DNA of 64,000 nucleotides from Naasia sp. SYSU D00948 (GCF_017916515.1 NZ_JAFMTA010000001.1:2965127-3029126); one strand, 5' to 3'; numbered from the stretch's first letter, positions 52,589 through 63,566 are shown. Translations and numbers: made by a program. The notes: generated by a model from the letters alone, not told the origin.

Positions 52589-53242
52589 TCAGATGAGGCC
52601 GCGCAGCAGCTCCTCCGGGCTGCGCCCCTCGCGCCGGGCACGCCTCGTCAGCCGGGCGAACTCCTCGTCGGTCAGCTGCAGGCTGACCTCGTGGAGCTCG
52701 GGCTCGCCGACCTCCTCGAGCTCGAAGAGGGAAGCGGCGCGGTCGTCGGGCACCGTGACGCGCACAGGCGACGCGGTCGGCGCGCCGAAGCCGGGCCCGG
52801 TCGGCACCTCCGTGCCCCGCTGGTAGGCCGCGGCGGCGGCACGGGCGCGGGCGTCGGCGGCCTCGTTGAGGACGTGCCCCACATGGCCCTTCACCCACTC
52901 GAACCGGTACGTCCGGCCCCGGATGGCGTCGTCGAGCTCCTGCAGCAGATCGAGGTTCATGACCGGCTTGCCGTCGCCCTTGCGCCAGCCCTTCGCCTTC
53001 CACCCCGGCATCCACTTCGTGACCGAGTTGATGACGTACTGGCTGTCGCAGAGGACGAGCAGGTCCTCGCCCGTGTGCTCCGTGGCGCGGAAGAGCTCGA
53101 GCACCGCCTTGAGCTCGCCCATGTTGTTCGTGCCGTGCTTCCACCCGCCGGCCGCCCAGCGGTCGTCGTCGATGTACCAGGCCCATCCGGCCGGGCCCGG
53201 GTTCCCCAGAGCGGAGCCGTCGGCGGCAGCGGTGATCGTCAC
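52589..53242 (-). CDS. rnhA: Ribonuclease HI with C-terminal extension
   Basis: A 217-residue RNase HI that removes RNA from RNA-DNA hybrids. Catalytic residues D8 (DGSALGNPG), E43 (NNMGELKAV), D66 (LCDSQYV), D130 with H120 (VKGHVGHVLNEAAD) are all present. The domain ends near residue 140 and is followed by a 75-residue extension including VRVTVPDDRA and a possible ribbon-helix-helix (SLQLTDEEFARLTRRARREG). GTG start. The extension may add nucleic-acid or protein contacts. Confidence 0.9.
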   Translation of the reverse strand: MTITAAADGSALGNPGPAGWAWYIDDDRWAAGGWKHGTNNMGELKAVLELFRATEHTGEDLLVLCDSQYVINSVTKWMPGWKAKGWRKGDGKPVMNLDLLQELDDAIRGRTYRFEWVKGHVGHVLNEAADARARAAAAAYQRGTEVPTGPGFGAPTASPVRVTVPDDRAASLFELEEVGEPELHEVSLQLTDEEFARLTRRARREGRSPEELLRGLI

Positions 53243-53289
53243 CGATCCATCGTAGGGATGGGCGCGGACCTCATCCGGAACGCCGAGCC

Positions 53290-53820
53290 TCAGTCGTAGA
53301 TGCGGCCGTCGTCCCAGCCGTCGTGCTGGACGAGCAGGCGGCAGCGCTCCTCCAGGTAGCGCTCGAGGGGCACCAGTCCCTGCCCGCGCGCCCACTGCAC
53401 CCGCACCTCCCCCTCGACCAGCCTGAGCGGTCCCGACCCGTGCAGGAGACTCTCCTCGTCGAGGGCGAGCTCGTCCGCGCCGTAGTTGACGACCTCGCCC
53501 GGAGGGAAGCTCTCGAGCGCGAGACGGCGCATCTCGCGCCGCTCCTCCCCCGACACGGACTGGTAGTTCGGATGCCGCGGCTCCACCGCCCGCGTGACCG
53601 CTCCCCCGGCGTAGAGCCGGCCGTCCCGGTCGAGCAGGAGCACCCCGAGGCGCCAGGCGCGGCCGGCCGGCGCGAGCACCGTCCGCCTGCCGAGGCCGAG
53701 GAAGCCCCGCCGGGTCTCGAGCCTCGCGAGCGCCTCGTCGCGGGCGCCGTACTCGTCGAGCCAGGCCACGGTCAGGGCCAGCACGGCCCGCAGCTCCGGC
53801 ACAGACCCGCTCGTCGCCAT
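53290..53820 (-). CDS. Conserved hypothetical protein
   Basis: A 176-residue soluble protein. I cannot name its family with confidence. It starts with a helix (LRAVLALTVAWLDEYGARDE), contains beta-like segments (RAWRLGVLLLDRDGRLYAGG, GEVVNYGADEL) and ends with WARGQGLVPLERYLEERCRLL. ATG at 53818-53820 follows a GGGGGAGGAGG site, so expression should be good. It lies between the RNase HI gene and the hydrolase gene on the same strand. No cysteine cluster or membrane segment. Confidence 0.7.
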   Translation of the reverse strand: MATSGSVPELRAVLALTVAWLDEYGARDEALARLETRRGFLGLGRRTVLAPAGRAWRLGVLLLDRDGRLYAGGAVTRAVEPRHPNYQSVSGEERREMRRLALESFPPGEVVNYGADELALDEESLLHGSGPLRLVEGEVRVQWARGQGLVPLERYLEERCRLLVQHDGWDDGRIYD

Positions 53821-53920
53821 GCGCGCCTCCTCCCCCGCGACGATACGCCGAGGGGGTGGACCCAGGGGCACGCCCTCGGCAGCGGGGACGCCCTGGCGGG
53901 CTCGGCCTCCGGCGCGTCCG

Positions 53921-54706
53921 CTACGCCGTCCGCTCGAGGAAGGCGAGCGCGGCGTCCCGGAAGGCCCGGGACGTGGGCGCGTTGAAGTGGTTGCGGCCGG
54001 GGATCTCGAAGAACTCGCCCTTCGGCGTGGCCTCGGCGAGTGCGCGCGAGGCGGCGAGGATGCGGTCCGCGCTGCCCGTCGCGAAGAGCACGGGCTGGGT
54101 GGGCGGGTTGTCCGGGTCCGGCTGCTCTCCGCCGCGCATCCCCTCCACCAAAGCGACGAGTGCGGCGAGGTCGTTCCCCGCGATCCCGGTCGCCATCGTG
54201 ATGTACGCCTGGGTGAGCCGATCCTCGACGGGAGCGCCGTCGGAGAGGTGGGCCTTCGCCTGGTCGACCCGGAAGCGGGTGAGCGGATCGCCGTCCGGGA
54301 TGCCGCCGAAGACCGCGCGGCTGATGTGCACCGGGAGCTCCAGAGCCGCGTGCCACCCGACGCGGGCGCCGAGCGAGTAGCCCACGACGGCGACGTCGTC
54401 GACGAGGTACGTGTCCAGCACGGCCCGCAGGTCCTGCACGAGGGCCGACATGGTGTACGCGGCCGGATCGTGCGGCTTCGAGCTCGCGCCGTGCCCCCGC
54501 TGATCCATCGCGATGATCCGGTAGCCCGCACGGCTCAGCTCGCGGATCCAGCCCGTGTGGTGCCAGTTGACGACCGTCGAGGAGGCGAAGCCGTGCAGGG
54601 CGACGACCACCGGTCCGTCCGGGGAGCCGAACTCGTACGTCGCGATCGACAAGCCGTCCGGCGTGACGACGGCACGGGGGGCGGGCGGGGCCGGAAGGAG
54701 GTCCAT
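53921..54706 (-). CDS. Alpha/beta hydrolase
   Basis: A 261-residue alpha/beta-hydrolase-fold enzyme. The oxyanion strand VVVALHGFASSTVVNW, the nucleophile elbow VVGYSLGARVG (Ser) and C-terminal IPGRNHFNAP (catalytic His) are present, with an acid in FATGSADRILAAS. Cytoplasmic, substrate unknown; similar enzymes hydrolyse esters, lactones or epoxides. ATG start. It ends 100 bases from the conserved hypothetical gene. Confidence 0.87.
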   Translation of the reverse strand: MDLLPAPPAPRAVVTPDGLSIATYEFGSPDGPVVVALHGFASSTVVNWHHTGWIRELSRAGYRIIAMDQRGHGASSKPHDPAAYTMSALVQDLRAVLDTYLVDDVAVVGYSLGARVGWHAALELPVHISRAVFGGIPDGDPLTRFRVDQAKAHLSDGAPVEDRLTQAYITMATGIAGNDLAALVALVEGMRGGEQPDPDNPPTQPVLFATGSADRILAASRALAEATPKGEFFEIPGRNHFNAPTSRAFRDAALAFLERTA

Positions 54707-54848
54707 GACGCCATCCTGGCGGCTCTCGGAGTCGGGCGCCGCCGCTGCTCACCAGCGGCGCGGACGCCACGCCCGGGCGACGCCCGGCGGCGGGGGGACG
54801 CGGGGGGTCGACCTAGAGTGGAACGACTCCAGAACACGAAGGGCTTCG

Positions 54849-55265
54849 ATGACCTCGACGAGCGATCGGCTCCGCACGGCCGGGCTCCGGGTGACCGGAC
54901 CGCGTGTGGCGGTCCTCGAGGTCCTCGATTCCGCCGGCGGCTCGCAGCACCTCACCGCGGCGGACGTGCTGGCGGGAGTGCGGGGCCGGCTAGGCGCGGT
55001 CTCCGTGCAGGCCACCTACGACTGCCTCGAGGCGCTGGAGGGCGCATCCCTCGTGCGGCGGATCCAGCCCGCCGGCTCCCCCGCCCGCTTCGAGTCGCGC
55101 GTGGGCGACAACCACCACCACGCGGTGTGCCGGGCCTGCGGCAGGACGACGGACGTCGAGTGCGTCCACGGAGCGTCCCCCTGCCTGACCCCGTCCTCGG
55201 CCGACGGCTTCCGCATCGACGAGGCCGAGGTCATCTTCTGGGGCCTGTGCCCCGACTGCACCTAG
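54849..55265 (+). CDS. Fur-family regulator beside catalase
   Basis: A 138-residue Fur/CatR-like repressor: LRTAGLRVTGPRVAVLEVL (DNA-binding helix), AVSVQATYDCLEALEGASLV (recognition) and the zinc sites HHHAVCRACGR and LCPDC. In actinobacteria such a Fur paralog next to a catalase or KatG senses peroxide or iron and represses the pair. ATG at 54849 follows GAAGGG. Katalase starts 72 bases after its stop, so both are probably one transcript. Confidence 0.9.
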   Translation: MTSTSDRLRTAGLRVTGPRVAVLEVLDSAGGSQHLTAADVLAGVRGRLGAVSVQATYDCLEALEGASLVRRIQPAGSPARFESRVGDNHHHAVCRACGRTTDVECVHGASPCLTPSSADGFRIDEAEVIFWGLCPDCT

Positions 55266-55337
55266 CGCTCGGCCCTCGCACTTCCCGACCCCCCGCCGCG
55301 GCACCGCGGCGGACCACCGAATGAAAGGACGTTCCGC

Positions 55338-56987
55338 ATGGCGGACGAGACCCAGGACCGGCTCACCACTCGGCAGGGCCACCCGGTCTACGACAACCAG
55401 AACCAGCGGACGGTCGGGGCACGCGGACCGGCCACCCTCGAGAACTACCACTTCCTCGAGAAGATCAGCCACTTCGACCGCGAGCGGATCCCGGAGCGCG
55501 TGGTGCACGCGCGCGGCGCGGTCGCCTTCGGCTACTTCGAGGCGACCGGCATGTGGGGCGACGAGCCCATCGCGAAGTACACCCGGGCGAAGCTGTTCCA
55601 GGAGGCCGGCAAGCGCACGGACCTCGCGATCCGGTTCTCGACCGTCATCGGCGGCCGGGACTCGAGCGAGGCGGCCCGCGACCCGCGCGGCTTCGCCGTG
55701 AAGTTCTACACCGAGGACGGCAACTGGGACCTCGTCGGCAACAACCTCGGCGTCTTCTTCATCCGCGACGCCATCAAGTTCCCGGACGTCATCCACTCGC
55801 TCAAGCCGGACCCCGTCACGTTCCGGCAGGAGGCGGCCCGCATCTTCGACTTCATGTCGCAGACGCCCGAGTCGATGCACATGCTCGTCAACCTCTTCAG
55901 CCCGCGCGGCATCCCGGCCAACTACCGCACGCAGCAGGGCTTCGGCGTGAACACCTACAAGTGGGTGAACGAGGCCGGCGGGACCGTGCTCGTGAAGTAC
56001 CACTGGATCCCGAAGGCGGGCGTGAAGAGCCTGACCGAGGCCGACGCCGCGGTCATCCAGGGCTCCGACCTGGGCCACGCGTCCAAGGACCTCTACGACG
56101 CGATCGAGGCGGGCGACTACCCGGAGTGGGAGCTGCGCGTCCAGATCATGAGCGACGACGAGCACCCCGAGCTCGACTTCGACCCGCTGGACGACACCAA
56201 GGTGTGGCCGGAGAACGAGTTCCCGCCGAAGCTCGTCGGCACGATGGTCCTCAACCGGAACGTGTCGGACCACCACAACGAGAACGAGCAGATCGCGTTC
56301 GGCACCGGCGTCCTCGTCGACGGGCTCGACTTCTCCGACGACAAGATGCTGGTCGGCCGCACCTTCTCGTACAGCGACACCCAGCGCTACCGCGTCGGGC
56401 CGAACTACCTGCAGCTGCCGGTGAACAGCCCGAAGGTCCGGGCCAGCACGAACCAGCGCGGCGGGCAGATGTCGTACTACGTCGACGGCACGGGCGCGAA
56501 CCCCCACGTCAACTACGAGCCGAGCACGATGGGCGGCCTGCAGGAGGCGCCGAAGCCCGGCCACGTCGAGCAGGGCCCCGTCATCGAGGGGCGGCTGACC
56601 CGCGCGCGTCTGCCCCGCACCAACGACTACCTGCAGGCGGGTCAGCGGTACCAGCTGATGGACCAGTGGGAGAAGGACGACCTCGTCACGAACCTCACGA
56701 ACCTCATCGGCCAGGCGACGCGGCAGGTGCAGGAGCGCATGGTGTGGCACATGCTGATGGTCGACGACGAGCTCGGTCTGCGGCTCGGCGAGGGGCTCGG
56801 CATCGGGGTCGACGACGTCAAGGGCCTCGCTCCCCTGCCGACCCAGACGCTGAACGAGGAGGAGCTCCAGCGCCTCGCGAACCTCGGCAGCAACGGCCCG
56901 CGCGACGTCTCGGGCCTGATGATGACGCACTGCGTGCCGAACGAGCGCGTCGTCCTCGCCGCGGAGTCCCCGGCCTTCGTCAACTGA
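55338..56987 (+). CDS. katA: Monofunctional heme catalase
   Basis: A 549-residue catalase converting hydrogen peroxide to water and oxygen. Active-site residues: H57 ([11 protein letters not shown]), N135 ([11 protein letters not shown]; note Leu-Gly replaces the common Thr/Ile-Pro), and the proximal Tyr in [14 protein letters not shown]. All major catalase segments are present in order. Strong GAAAGGA site. Regulated by the Fur-type gene immediately upstream (inference from context). Confidence 0.95.
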   Translation: MADETQDRLTTRQGHPVYDNQNQRTVGARGPATLENYHFLEKISHFDRERIPERVVHARGAVAFGYFEATGMWGDEPIAKYTRAKLFQEAGKRTDLAIRFSTVIGGRDSSEAARDPRGFAVKFYTEDGNWDLVGNNLGVFFIRDAIKFPDVIHSLKPDPVTFRQEAARIFDFMSQTPESMHMLVNLFSPRGIPANYRTQQGFGVNTYKWVNEAGGTVLVKYHWIPKAGVKSLTEADAAVIQGSDLGHASKDLYDAIEAGDYPEWELRVQIMSDDEHPELDFDPLDDTKVWPENEFPPKLVGTMVLNRNVSDHHNENEQIAFGTGVLVDGLDFSDDKMLVGRTFSYSDTQRYRVGPNYLQLPVNSPKVRASTNQRGGQMSYYVDGTGANPHVNYEPSTMGGLQEAPKPGHVEQGPVIEGRLTRARLPRTNDYLQAGQRYQLMDQWEKDDLVTNLTNLIGQATRQVQERMVWHMLMVDDELGLRLGEGLGIGVDDVKGLAPLPTQTLNEEELQRLANLGSNGPRDVSGLMMTHCVPNERVVLAAESPAFVN

Positions 56988-56992
56988 CGGCA

Positions 56993-57030
56993 CGTGCCGG
57001 TGCCCGGGGACACCCCCGGGCGCCGGTACG
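56993..57030 (+). terminator. Terminator after catalase
   Basis: A long stem (56993-57009 with 57014-57030, two G-T or mismatched positions) and a 4-base loop begin 6 bases after the catalase stop codon. GC-rich, no strong U tract. Confidence 0.7.
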
Positions 57031-57120
57031 GACTCCCCTGTCCGGGCCGTTCCGGTCGATCGGGGCCGCTGCGGCGGCCCCGAGGAACCGGACCGGCCCG
57101 GTTCGCGTGCGGGCGTCCGG

Positions 57121-57390
57121 CTACCGGCCGGTCATCCGGCGCACCTCGGCGTCGATCCGGTCCTCCGTGATGTACGAGCGCCCGGGGCCGTAGGCCGCGA
57201 AGAAGATGAAGACCGCGGCGATGCCCATGCCGAAGATGGGCCACATCGGCCAGAAGTATCCGCCGCCGGTGAGCAGCCAGATCACGATGAGCACGATCGT
57301 CACCGCTGCCCAGATGCCGACGTACTGCCAGAACCCCACCTTGGCCTCGAGGCGCTTGCGCGCCTGGCGGCGCAGCTCGTCGTCGCTCAT
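57121..57390 (-). CDS. Small 2TM-domain membrane protein
   Basis: An 89-residue protein with the 2TM domain: a short cationic N-terminus (MSDDELRRQARKRLEAK), helix one (YVGIWAAVTIVLIVIWLL), a Gly/Tyr/Trp-rich loop and helix two (IFGMGIAAVFIFFAAYG), then a charged tail. Such proteins are often attached to regulators, but here the module stands alone. ATG at 57388-57390. Function unknown. Confidence 0.82.
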   Translation of the reverse strand: MSDDELRRQARKRLEAKVGFWQYVGIWAAVTIVLIVIWLLTGGGYFWPMWPIFGMGIAAVFIFFAAYGPGRSYITEDRIDAEVRRMTGR

Positions 57391-57570
57391 GCGCGGCACC
57401 CTAGAGCGGCCGAACCGGGCGGAAGCAGGGCCTTTGGACCCTGGGGGCACGGCGGACGCGAGCGTCCGCCGCATGCGATCGGCGACCACCGCTCCGCCTC
57501 CGGGTTGCACGCGGATTGCGCCTTCGTGCCGCATCCTCCGGCGCCCCTCGGGCGTCACTAGCGTCGTCGC

Positions 57571-58140
57571 GTGCTCCCCCCACGCCTCCTCCCCTCCCTC
57601 GCCGCCGCCCTCGCGGCCGCCGCGCTCCTGACCGGGTGCGACTCCCCCGACGGCTCGCCCACCGCCTCTCCCGTCTCCTCGCCCTCGCCCACGGCCGGCG
57701 TGGCCTGCGCGGATGCGGTCGACGTCACCATCGACGTCCGGGATCCGGCCACGGGGTGGGCCTTCCTCGTGCTCTCCAACACGGGGGACGTGGAGTGCTC
57801 GCTGAGCGGCTTCCCCGAGGTGGTCGCGCTCGACCCCGTGGGCGCCGAAGTCGGGAGCCGGTCGGAGCAGTCGGACGGCTTCGGCAGGGCCGGCACGGCC
57901 GTCGTCCTCCCTCCCGGCGACCGCGCGTACGCGGAGCTGATCTACACCCCGGCGGCCAAGGTGGGCCTCGGCGAGTGCGATCCCGAGGTCCCCGTCCGCG
58001 GGTTCTCGGTCACGGTCCCGGGCGCCACGCACGAGGAGTTCGTCGACGTCCCCGACCTCACCTTCTGCACGGGCGAGGACTGGATGACGCTCTCGAGCGT
58101 GGGCCCGGTGGACAGCGAGGCGCGCGCCGCCTCGTCCTGA
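57571..58140 (+). CDS. DUF4232-type lipoprotein
   Basis: A 189-residue exported protein. A signal peptide ends in LLTGC, giving a lipid anchor at Cys23, followed by a Ser/Thr/Pro-rich linker and a DUF4232 domain of about 130 residues (WAFLVLSNTGDVECSLSGFPEV, AELIYTPAAKVGLGECDPEVP). Four Cys outside the lipobox could form two disulfides. DUF4232 is common in actinobacterial lipoproteins of unknown role. GTG start. Confidence 0.82.
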   Translation: MLPPRLLPSLAAALAAAALLTGCDSPDGSPTASPVSSPSPTAGVACADAVDVTIDVRDPATGWAFLVLSNTGDVECSLSGFPEVVALDPVGAEVGSRSEQSDGFGRAGTAVVLPPGDRAYAELIYTPAAKVGLGECDPEVPVRGFSVTVPGATHEEFVDVPDLTFCTGEDWMTLSSVGPVDSEARAASS

Positions 58141-58144
58141 CTGG

Positions 58145-58612
58145 TCAGCGGCGCTTGCCCTCCCGCAGCATCCCCACCGCCGACTCGATCCGCGACCGGC
58201 GCGTCTCCTCCTTCTTCGCCTCGGTGATCCACGTCGCGTACGCCTTGCGGTGGCTGGGCGGCAGCGACGCGAAGAAGCGCGACGCCTCCGGGTCGGCCTC
58301 GACGGCCTCGCGCAGGTCGTCGGGCACGTCGACCGTCCGGGGACCCTCCTCCCGGGTGAGGACGACCTCGACCTCCTCCCCCGCCGACACCCCCGCTGCG
58401 GCCCGGTTATCGGAGCTGAGGGAGACGAGCACTCGGCCCCGGTAGGGCGTCACGGTGCTCTGGTAGGAGTGCGCGCCGAGCGTGACGACGACGGGGATGC
58501 GGCGTCCCCCGCCGAGCTCCTGCAGCACCTCCTCGGGGACGGGAATGGCCGTGGTGTTTCCGCCGGTGGCGAGGATCTCGGTGCGGAAGCGGGCCGTCGG
58601 CGCGTCGCTCAT
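58145..58612 (-). CDS. DUF1905/OmdA (YdeI-like) protein
   Basis: A 155-residue two-module protein: DUF1905 in the first 95 residues (FRTEILATGGNTTAIPVPEE, YRGRVLVSLSSDNR) and an OmdA (YdeI/OmpD-associated) module (FFASLPPSHRKAYATWITEAKKEETR, RIESAVGMLREGKRR). Function unclear; YdeI-type proteins are linked to stress. The ATG overlaps the dhaM stop by 4 bases (ATGA), so it is translated with the dhaKLM genes, an unexpected partner. Confidence 0.85.
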   Translation of the reverse strand: MSDAPTARFRTEILATGGNTTAIPVPEEVLQELGGGRRIPVVVTLGAHSYQSTVTPYRGRVLVSLSSDNRAAAGVSAGEEVEVVLTREEGPRTVDVPDDLREAVEADPEASRFFASLPPSHRKAYATWITEAKKEETRRSRIESAVGMLREGKRR

Positions 58613-59295
58613 CGTTCCTCGACCTCCCCGAAGCCGGACCGGACGAGGTCGGCGAGGGCGCGGACGGCCTCCTCGGCCTGCGGCCCGGTCGCGGCGAGGA
58701 CGACCTCGTCGCCCTCGGTGAGCCCGAGCGCCATGATGCGCAGCAGACTCTTCGCGTCCACGCCGTTGACGGTGACCGCGGCGTCGAAGCGACCCGCGAG
58801 CTTCACGAACTCGGCCGCGGGGCGCGCGTGCAGTCCCTCGCGGTTGATCAGCGTGGCGGTGTCCGTCACTCCCGGCTCCGTGGGGACCTCGGCCGACGGA
58901 GGCGGCGGCGCCGGGGTCGCACTGCCCGCGGCGGTCTCCGCCGCCGCCACGACCGCGTCGAGGTCCCCGCCACCCTCGGCCGCGACAGCGGCGGCGACCG
59001 CGCCCTCGACGAGCGGGGCGTCGGCGATCCGCACGCCGGCGGGGTCGTCGAGGAACTCGACGGCCGTCTCCGCCGTCAGGATCGCGGAGCCCAGGTCGCA
59101 GAGGATCACGACGCCGTCGCCCGTGTCGGCCTGCTCGATCGCGGCCGAGATCCTGTCGAAGCTCGTTCCGATGCCGCCGTCGTCGGTGCCGCCGGCGGGG
59201 ACCAGCGAGACCTCCGGGGCCATCTGCCGGGCGAGGTCGACGAGACCCTCCGCGATCTTCGAGCTGTGCGAGACGAGGACGAGCCCGACCGTCAT
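58609..59295 (-). CDS. dhaM: Dihydroxyacetone kinase phosphotransfer subunit fused to HPr
   Basis: A 228-residue fusion. N-terminal DhaM EIIA-like domain with phosphate-carrying H10 (VLVSHSSKIAEG); LCDLGSAILTAETAVEF is also conserved. A Pro/Ala linker (about 115-140) joins an HPr domain with H156 (REGLHARPAAEFVKLAGRF). It takes phosphate from enzyme I and hands it to the ADP bound by DhaL. The additional enzyme I domain of longer DhaM proteins is absent, so a cellular enzyme I is needed. It ends by overlapping the next gene. Confidence 0.93.
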   Translation of the reverse strand: MTVGLVLVSHSSKIAEGLVDLARQMAPEVSLVPAGGTDDGGIGTSFDRISAAIEQADTGDGVVILCDLGSAILTAETAVEFLDDPAGVRIADAPLVEGAVAAAVAAEGGGDLDAVVAAAETAAGSATPAPPPPSAEVPTEPGVTDTATLINREGLHARPAAEFVKLAGRFDAAVTVNGVDAKSLLRIMALGLTEGDEVVLAATGPQAEEAVRALADLVRSGFGEVEER

Positions 59296-59298
59296 CGG

Positions 59299-59936
59299 CT
59301 ACGCCGCCGCTTCCGCAGCGGCCCGCAGGATGAGCGCGGTCGACTGCGCACCGGGGTCGCGATGCCCGACGGCCCGCTCCCCCAGGTAGCTCGCGCGTCC
59401 CTTCCGCGCGACCAGCGGCTCGGTCGCCTCGGCGCCGGCCGCAGCGGCGTCGGCGGCGGCCGTGAGGACCGCCGCGACGTCCGCCCCACTCGACCTCGCC
59501 GCCTCCGCCGCGTCCACCGCCGGGGTCCAGGCGTCCACCATCGTCTTGTCGCCCGGCTCCGCCTTCCCACGGGTCACGATGCCGTCGCGGGCGGCCGTCA
59601 GCAGCGCCACCACCGCTCCGGAGTCGAGCTCCTGCGTGCCCGCGACCGCTCCGGACGCCTTGAGGAACGCCGTCCCGTAGAGCGGACCGGCCGCGCCGCC
59701 GACCGTGGAGATCAGAGTGGTGGCGACGAGCTTGAGCACGTCGGCGGGCGTCGCGCCGTCCGCCAGGCCGTCGAGCTTCGCCAGGACGGCCGAGAGCCCG
59801 CGGTCCATGTTCTCGCCGTGGTCGCCGTCCCCGATCTCGCGGTCGAGCCTCACGAGCTCGGCGCGGTGATCGGAGAGGGACGCCGCCGCGCCGCGCATCC
59901 AGTCGAGCGCCCACTCGGTCCCGAGAGCCACCCGAC

Positions 59937-59940
<4 letters not shown>
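59299..59940 (-). CDS. dhaL: Dihydroxyacetone kinase ADP-binding subunit
   Basis: A 213-residue DhaL, an all-helical subunit that holds ADP-Mg and gives phosphate to dihydroxyacetone on Dha[18 protein letters not shown] carries the three metal-binding Asp; [12 protein letters not shown] and [14 protein letters not shown] are conserved; [20 protein letters not shown] ends the domain. GTG start at 59938-59940 overlapping the dhaK stop. Three bases separate it from dhaM. Confidence 0.93.
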
Positions 59941-60938
<998 letters not shown>

Positions 60939-61056
60939 CGGAGCTGCTCCTTCTCGCACGTGTCGGCGGCCTCCCCGCCGGGCCACAGGCTACGCCCTCG
61001 CTCGGGCCCGCCCCAAGGGTGCGGCTTCGTTCTATGGCCGAAACGGAATCCGACCC

Positions 61057-61085
61057 TTAACCGGGAGAAACGCCGGGTCTATGGT
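61057..61085 (+). promoter_or_regulatory. Promoter of glpF-glpK
   Basis: TTAACC (61057-61062) and TATGGT (61080-61085), spacing 17 bases, in the divergent region between dhaK and glpF. The expected start is about 61092, about 50 bases before the glpF ATG. An imperfect dyad near 61029-61050 (TTCTATGG...CGGAATCC) could be a regulator site. Confidence 0.5.
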
Positions 61086-61140
61086 GGGGAGCGCCCGCTC
61101 GGGGGCCGGTGGACTGACAGCGAAGAAGGTGGAAGTCGAG

Positions 61141-61902
61141 ATGGACCTGGGGACGATCTTTCTTTCGGAGACCGTCGGGACGGCGATGCTCCTGCTGCTC
61201 GGAGCGGGGGTGGTCGCGAACGCGATCCTCACGAAGAACAAGGGCTTCGGCGGCGGCTGGCTGCTCATCAACTTCGGGTGGGGTCTCGCGGTGTTCGCCG
61301 GCGTCACGGTCGCGTACGCGTCCGGCGCGCACCTCAATCCCGCCGTGACCCTCGGGCTCCTGGCCGCCGGCCAGTTCGAGAGCGACAACGTCGTCCTCGC
61401 GGTGCTCGTCTACATCCTCGGCCAGTTCGTCGGAGCCTTCCTGGGCGCCGTGCTCGCGTGGCTCGCCTACAAGCGGCACTTCGACGAGGAGCAGGACGCC
61501 GCCGCGAAGCTCGGCGTCTTCTCGACGGGGCCGGCCATCCGCAGCTACGGCTGGAACGTCGTCACCGAGATCATCGGCACCTTCGTGCTCGTGTTCGTCG
61601 TGCTGGCCTTCGGCCGCGGCGGCGATCCCGACATCGGCACACCGGCGGGTCTGGCCGCGCTCGGCCCCCTCCCCGTGGCGCTCCTCGTCGTCGCGATCGG
61701 CGCGTCCCTCGGCGGGCCGACCGGCTACGCGATCAACCCGGCCCGCGACCTCGGTCCGCGCATCGCCCACGCCGTGCTGCCCATCCGCGGCAAGGGCAGC
61801 AGCGACTGGGGCTACGCCTGGGTCCCCGTCGTCGGGCCGATCATCGGCGGTCTGCTGGCCGGCTGGCTGTCGCTGATCCTGCTGCCGCCCGCCGGGGCCT
61901 GA
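61141..61902 (+). CDS. glpF: Glycerol uptake facilitator (aquaglyceroporin)
   Basis: A 253-residue MIP channel. Both NPA motifs are present: [11 protein letters not shown] and [13 protein letters not shown]; the Asp after the second NPAR marks a glycerol-type channel. Six membrane segments. It lets glycerol enter the cell for phosphorylation by the kinase encoded 47 bases later. ATG at 61141. Longer open frame upstream crosses the divergent promoter and is not used. Confidence 0.93.
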   Translation: MDLGTIFLSETVGTAMLLLLGAGVVANAILTKNKGFGGGWLLINFGWGLAVFAGVTVAYASGAHLNPAVTLGLLAAGQFESDNVVLAVLVYILGQFVGAFLGAVLAWLAYKRHFDEEQDAAAKLGVFSTGPAIRSYGWNVVTEIIGTFVLVFVVLAFGRGGDPDIGTPAGLAALGPLPVALLVVAIGASLGGPTGYAINPARDLGPRIAHAVLPIRGKGSSDWGYAWVPVVGPIIGGLLAGWLSLILLPPAGA

Positions 61903-61949
61903 CCGGCGCCTCCGAAGCACATCACCCCCACACAAGAAGGAGCAGTCCA

Positions 61950-63461
61950 ATGGCGGACTACGTGATCGCGATCGACCAGGGCACGACCAGCACGCGGGCG
62001 ATCGTCTTCGACCACTCCGGGTCCATCGTCTCGGTCGGGCAGAAGGAGCACGAGCAGATCTTCCCCAGAGCGGGCTGGGTCGAGCACGACCCGAAGGAGA
62101 TCTGGGACAACACCCGCGAGGTGATCGGGCAGGCGCTGTCCCGGGCCAACATCACCCGTCACGACATCCAGGCGATCGGCATCACGAACCAGCGCGAGAC
62201 GGCCGTGGTCTGGGACAGGACCACCGGCGAGGCCGTCTACAACGCGATCGTGTGGCAGGACACGCGCACCCAGGGGATCGTGGACCGCCTGGCCGACGGC
62301 GACGTCGAGCGGTACAAGCAGAAGGTCGGCCTGCCGCTCGCCACCTACTTCTCGGGCACGAAGATCGTGTGGATCCTCGAGAACGTCGAGGGCGCCCGCG
62401 AGCGCGCCGAGGCCGGCGACCTGCTGTTCGGCACCACCGACACGTGGGTCCTCTGGAACCTGACCGGCGGCGTCAACGGCGGAGTGCACCTGACCGACGT
62501 CACGAACGCGTCCCGCACCCTCTTCATGGACCTCGAGACCCTCGAGTGGGACGACGAGATCCTCGCGGACTTCGGTGTGCCGCGCTCGATGCTGCCCGAG
62601 ATTCGCAGCTCGTCCGAGGTCTACGGCCACGCGTCCTCGTCGAGCCTGCTGCGCGAGGTCCCGGTCGCCGGGATCCTCGGCGACCAGCAGGCGGCGACGT
62701 TCGGGCAGGCCGCGTTCGACACCGGCGAGTCGAAGAACACGTACGGGACGGGGAACTTCCTCATCTTCAACACGGGCGAGGAGATCATCCACTCGAAGAA
62801 CGGGCTGCTGACGACGCTCGGGTACAAGCTCGGCGACGCGAGGCCGCACTACGCGCTCGAGGGCTCGATCGCGGTCACCGGCTCCCTGGTGCAGTGGCTG
62901 CGCGACAACCTCGGGCTGATCTCGAGCGCCCCCGAGGTCGAGGACCTCGCGAAGACGGTCAACGACAGCGGCGGGGTCTACATCGTCCCGGCGTTCTCCG
63001 GCCTGTTCGCGCCGTACTGGCGCCCGGACGCCCGCGGCGTCATCGTCGGCCTCACGCGCTACGTCAACAAGGGCCACATCGCGCGGGCCGCCCTCGAGGC
63101 GACGGCCTTCCAGACCCGGGAGGTGCTCGACGCGGTCAACGCGGACTCCGGCGTCGACCTGACCGAGCTGAAGGTCGACGGCGGCATGATCGCCAACAAC
63201 ACCCTCATGCAGTTCCAGGCCGACATCCTCGGCGTCCCCGTGGTCCGGCCCGTGGTCGCCGAGACCACCGCCCTCGGCGCCGCCTACGCCGCGGGACTCG
63301 CGGTCGGGTTCTGGAAGGACCTCGACGACCTCCGCGGCAACTGGCAGGAGGACAGCCGCTGGACGCCGAACCTCGCTGAGGCCGAGCGCGAGCGCCAGCT
63401 GCGCCTGTGGAAGAAGGCGGTCACGAGGACCTTCGACTGGGTCGACGAGGACGTGCAGTAG
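61950..63461 (+). CDS. glpK: Glycerol kinase
   Basis: A 503-residue FGGY-family kinase making sn-glycerol 3-phosphate. [20 protein letters not shown] (phosphate loop), [27 protein letters not shown]-type segment [23 protein letters not shown] and the C-terminal [20 protein letters not shown] are all as expected. Strong AAGAAGGAG site. Together with glpF it forms the glycerol uptake operon. Confidence 0.96.
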   Translation: MADYVIAIDQGTTSTRAIVFDHSGSIVSVGQKEHEQIFPRAGWVEHDPKEIWDNTREVIGQALSRANITRHDIQAIGITNQRETAVVWDRTTGEAVYNAIVWQDTRTQGIVDRLADGDVERYKQKVGLPLATYFSGTKIVWILENVEGARERAEAGDLLFGTTDTWVLWNLTGGVNGGVHLTDVTNASRTLFMDLETLEWDDEILADFGVPRSMLPEIRSSSEVYGHASSSSLLREVPVAGILGDQQAATFGQAAFDTGESKNTYGTGNFLIFNTGEEIIHSKNGLLTTLGYKLGDARPHYALEGSIAVTGSLVQWLRDNLGLISSAPEVEDLAKTVNDSGGVYIVPAFSGLFAPYWRPDARGVIVGLTRYVNKGHIARAALEATAFQTREVLDAVNADSGVDLTELKVDGGMIANNTLMQFQADILGVPVVRPVVAETTALGAAYAAGLAVGFWKDLDDLRGNWQEDSRWTPNLAEAERERQLRLWKKAVTRTFDWVDEDVQ

Positions 63462-63483
63462 CGGGATCCCCGATCCGCTCCTG

Positions 63484-63566
63484 TCGCTCAGCAGGAAGGA
63501 CGGGCCTTCAGCAGGAGGACCGGGCCCGGATGTTCCTGCTGGAGTCCCGGTCCTCCTGCTGAGCGA
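63484..63566. repeat. Nested inverted repeats (REP-like)
   Basis: TCGCTCAGCAGGA (63484-63496) is inverted at 63554-63566, and CAGCAGGAGGACCGGG (63509-63524) is inverted perfectly at 63546-63561. Four CAGCAGGA cores therefore occur in about 80 noncoding bases between the convergent glpK and trpD. The outer arm resembles that at 40311. Confidence 0.75.

Noticed and set aside
54790-54848. Fur box before the Fur-type gene.
   Set aside because: GAGT-n6-ACTC at 54818-54831 is too short and unlike known boxes to claim.
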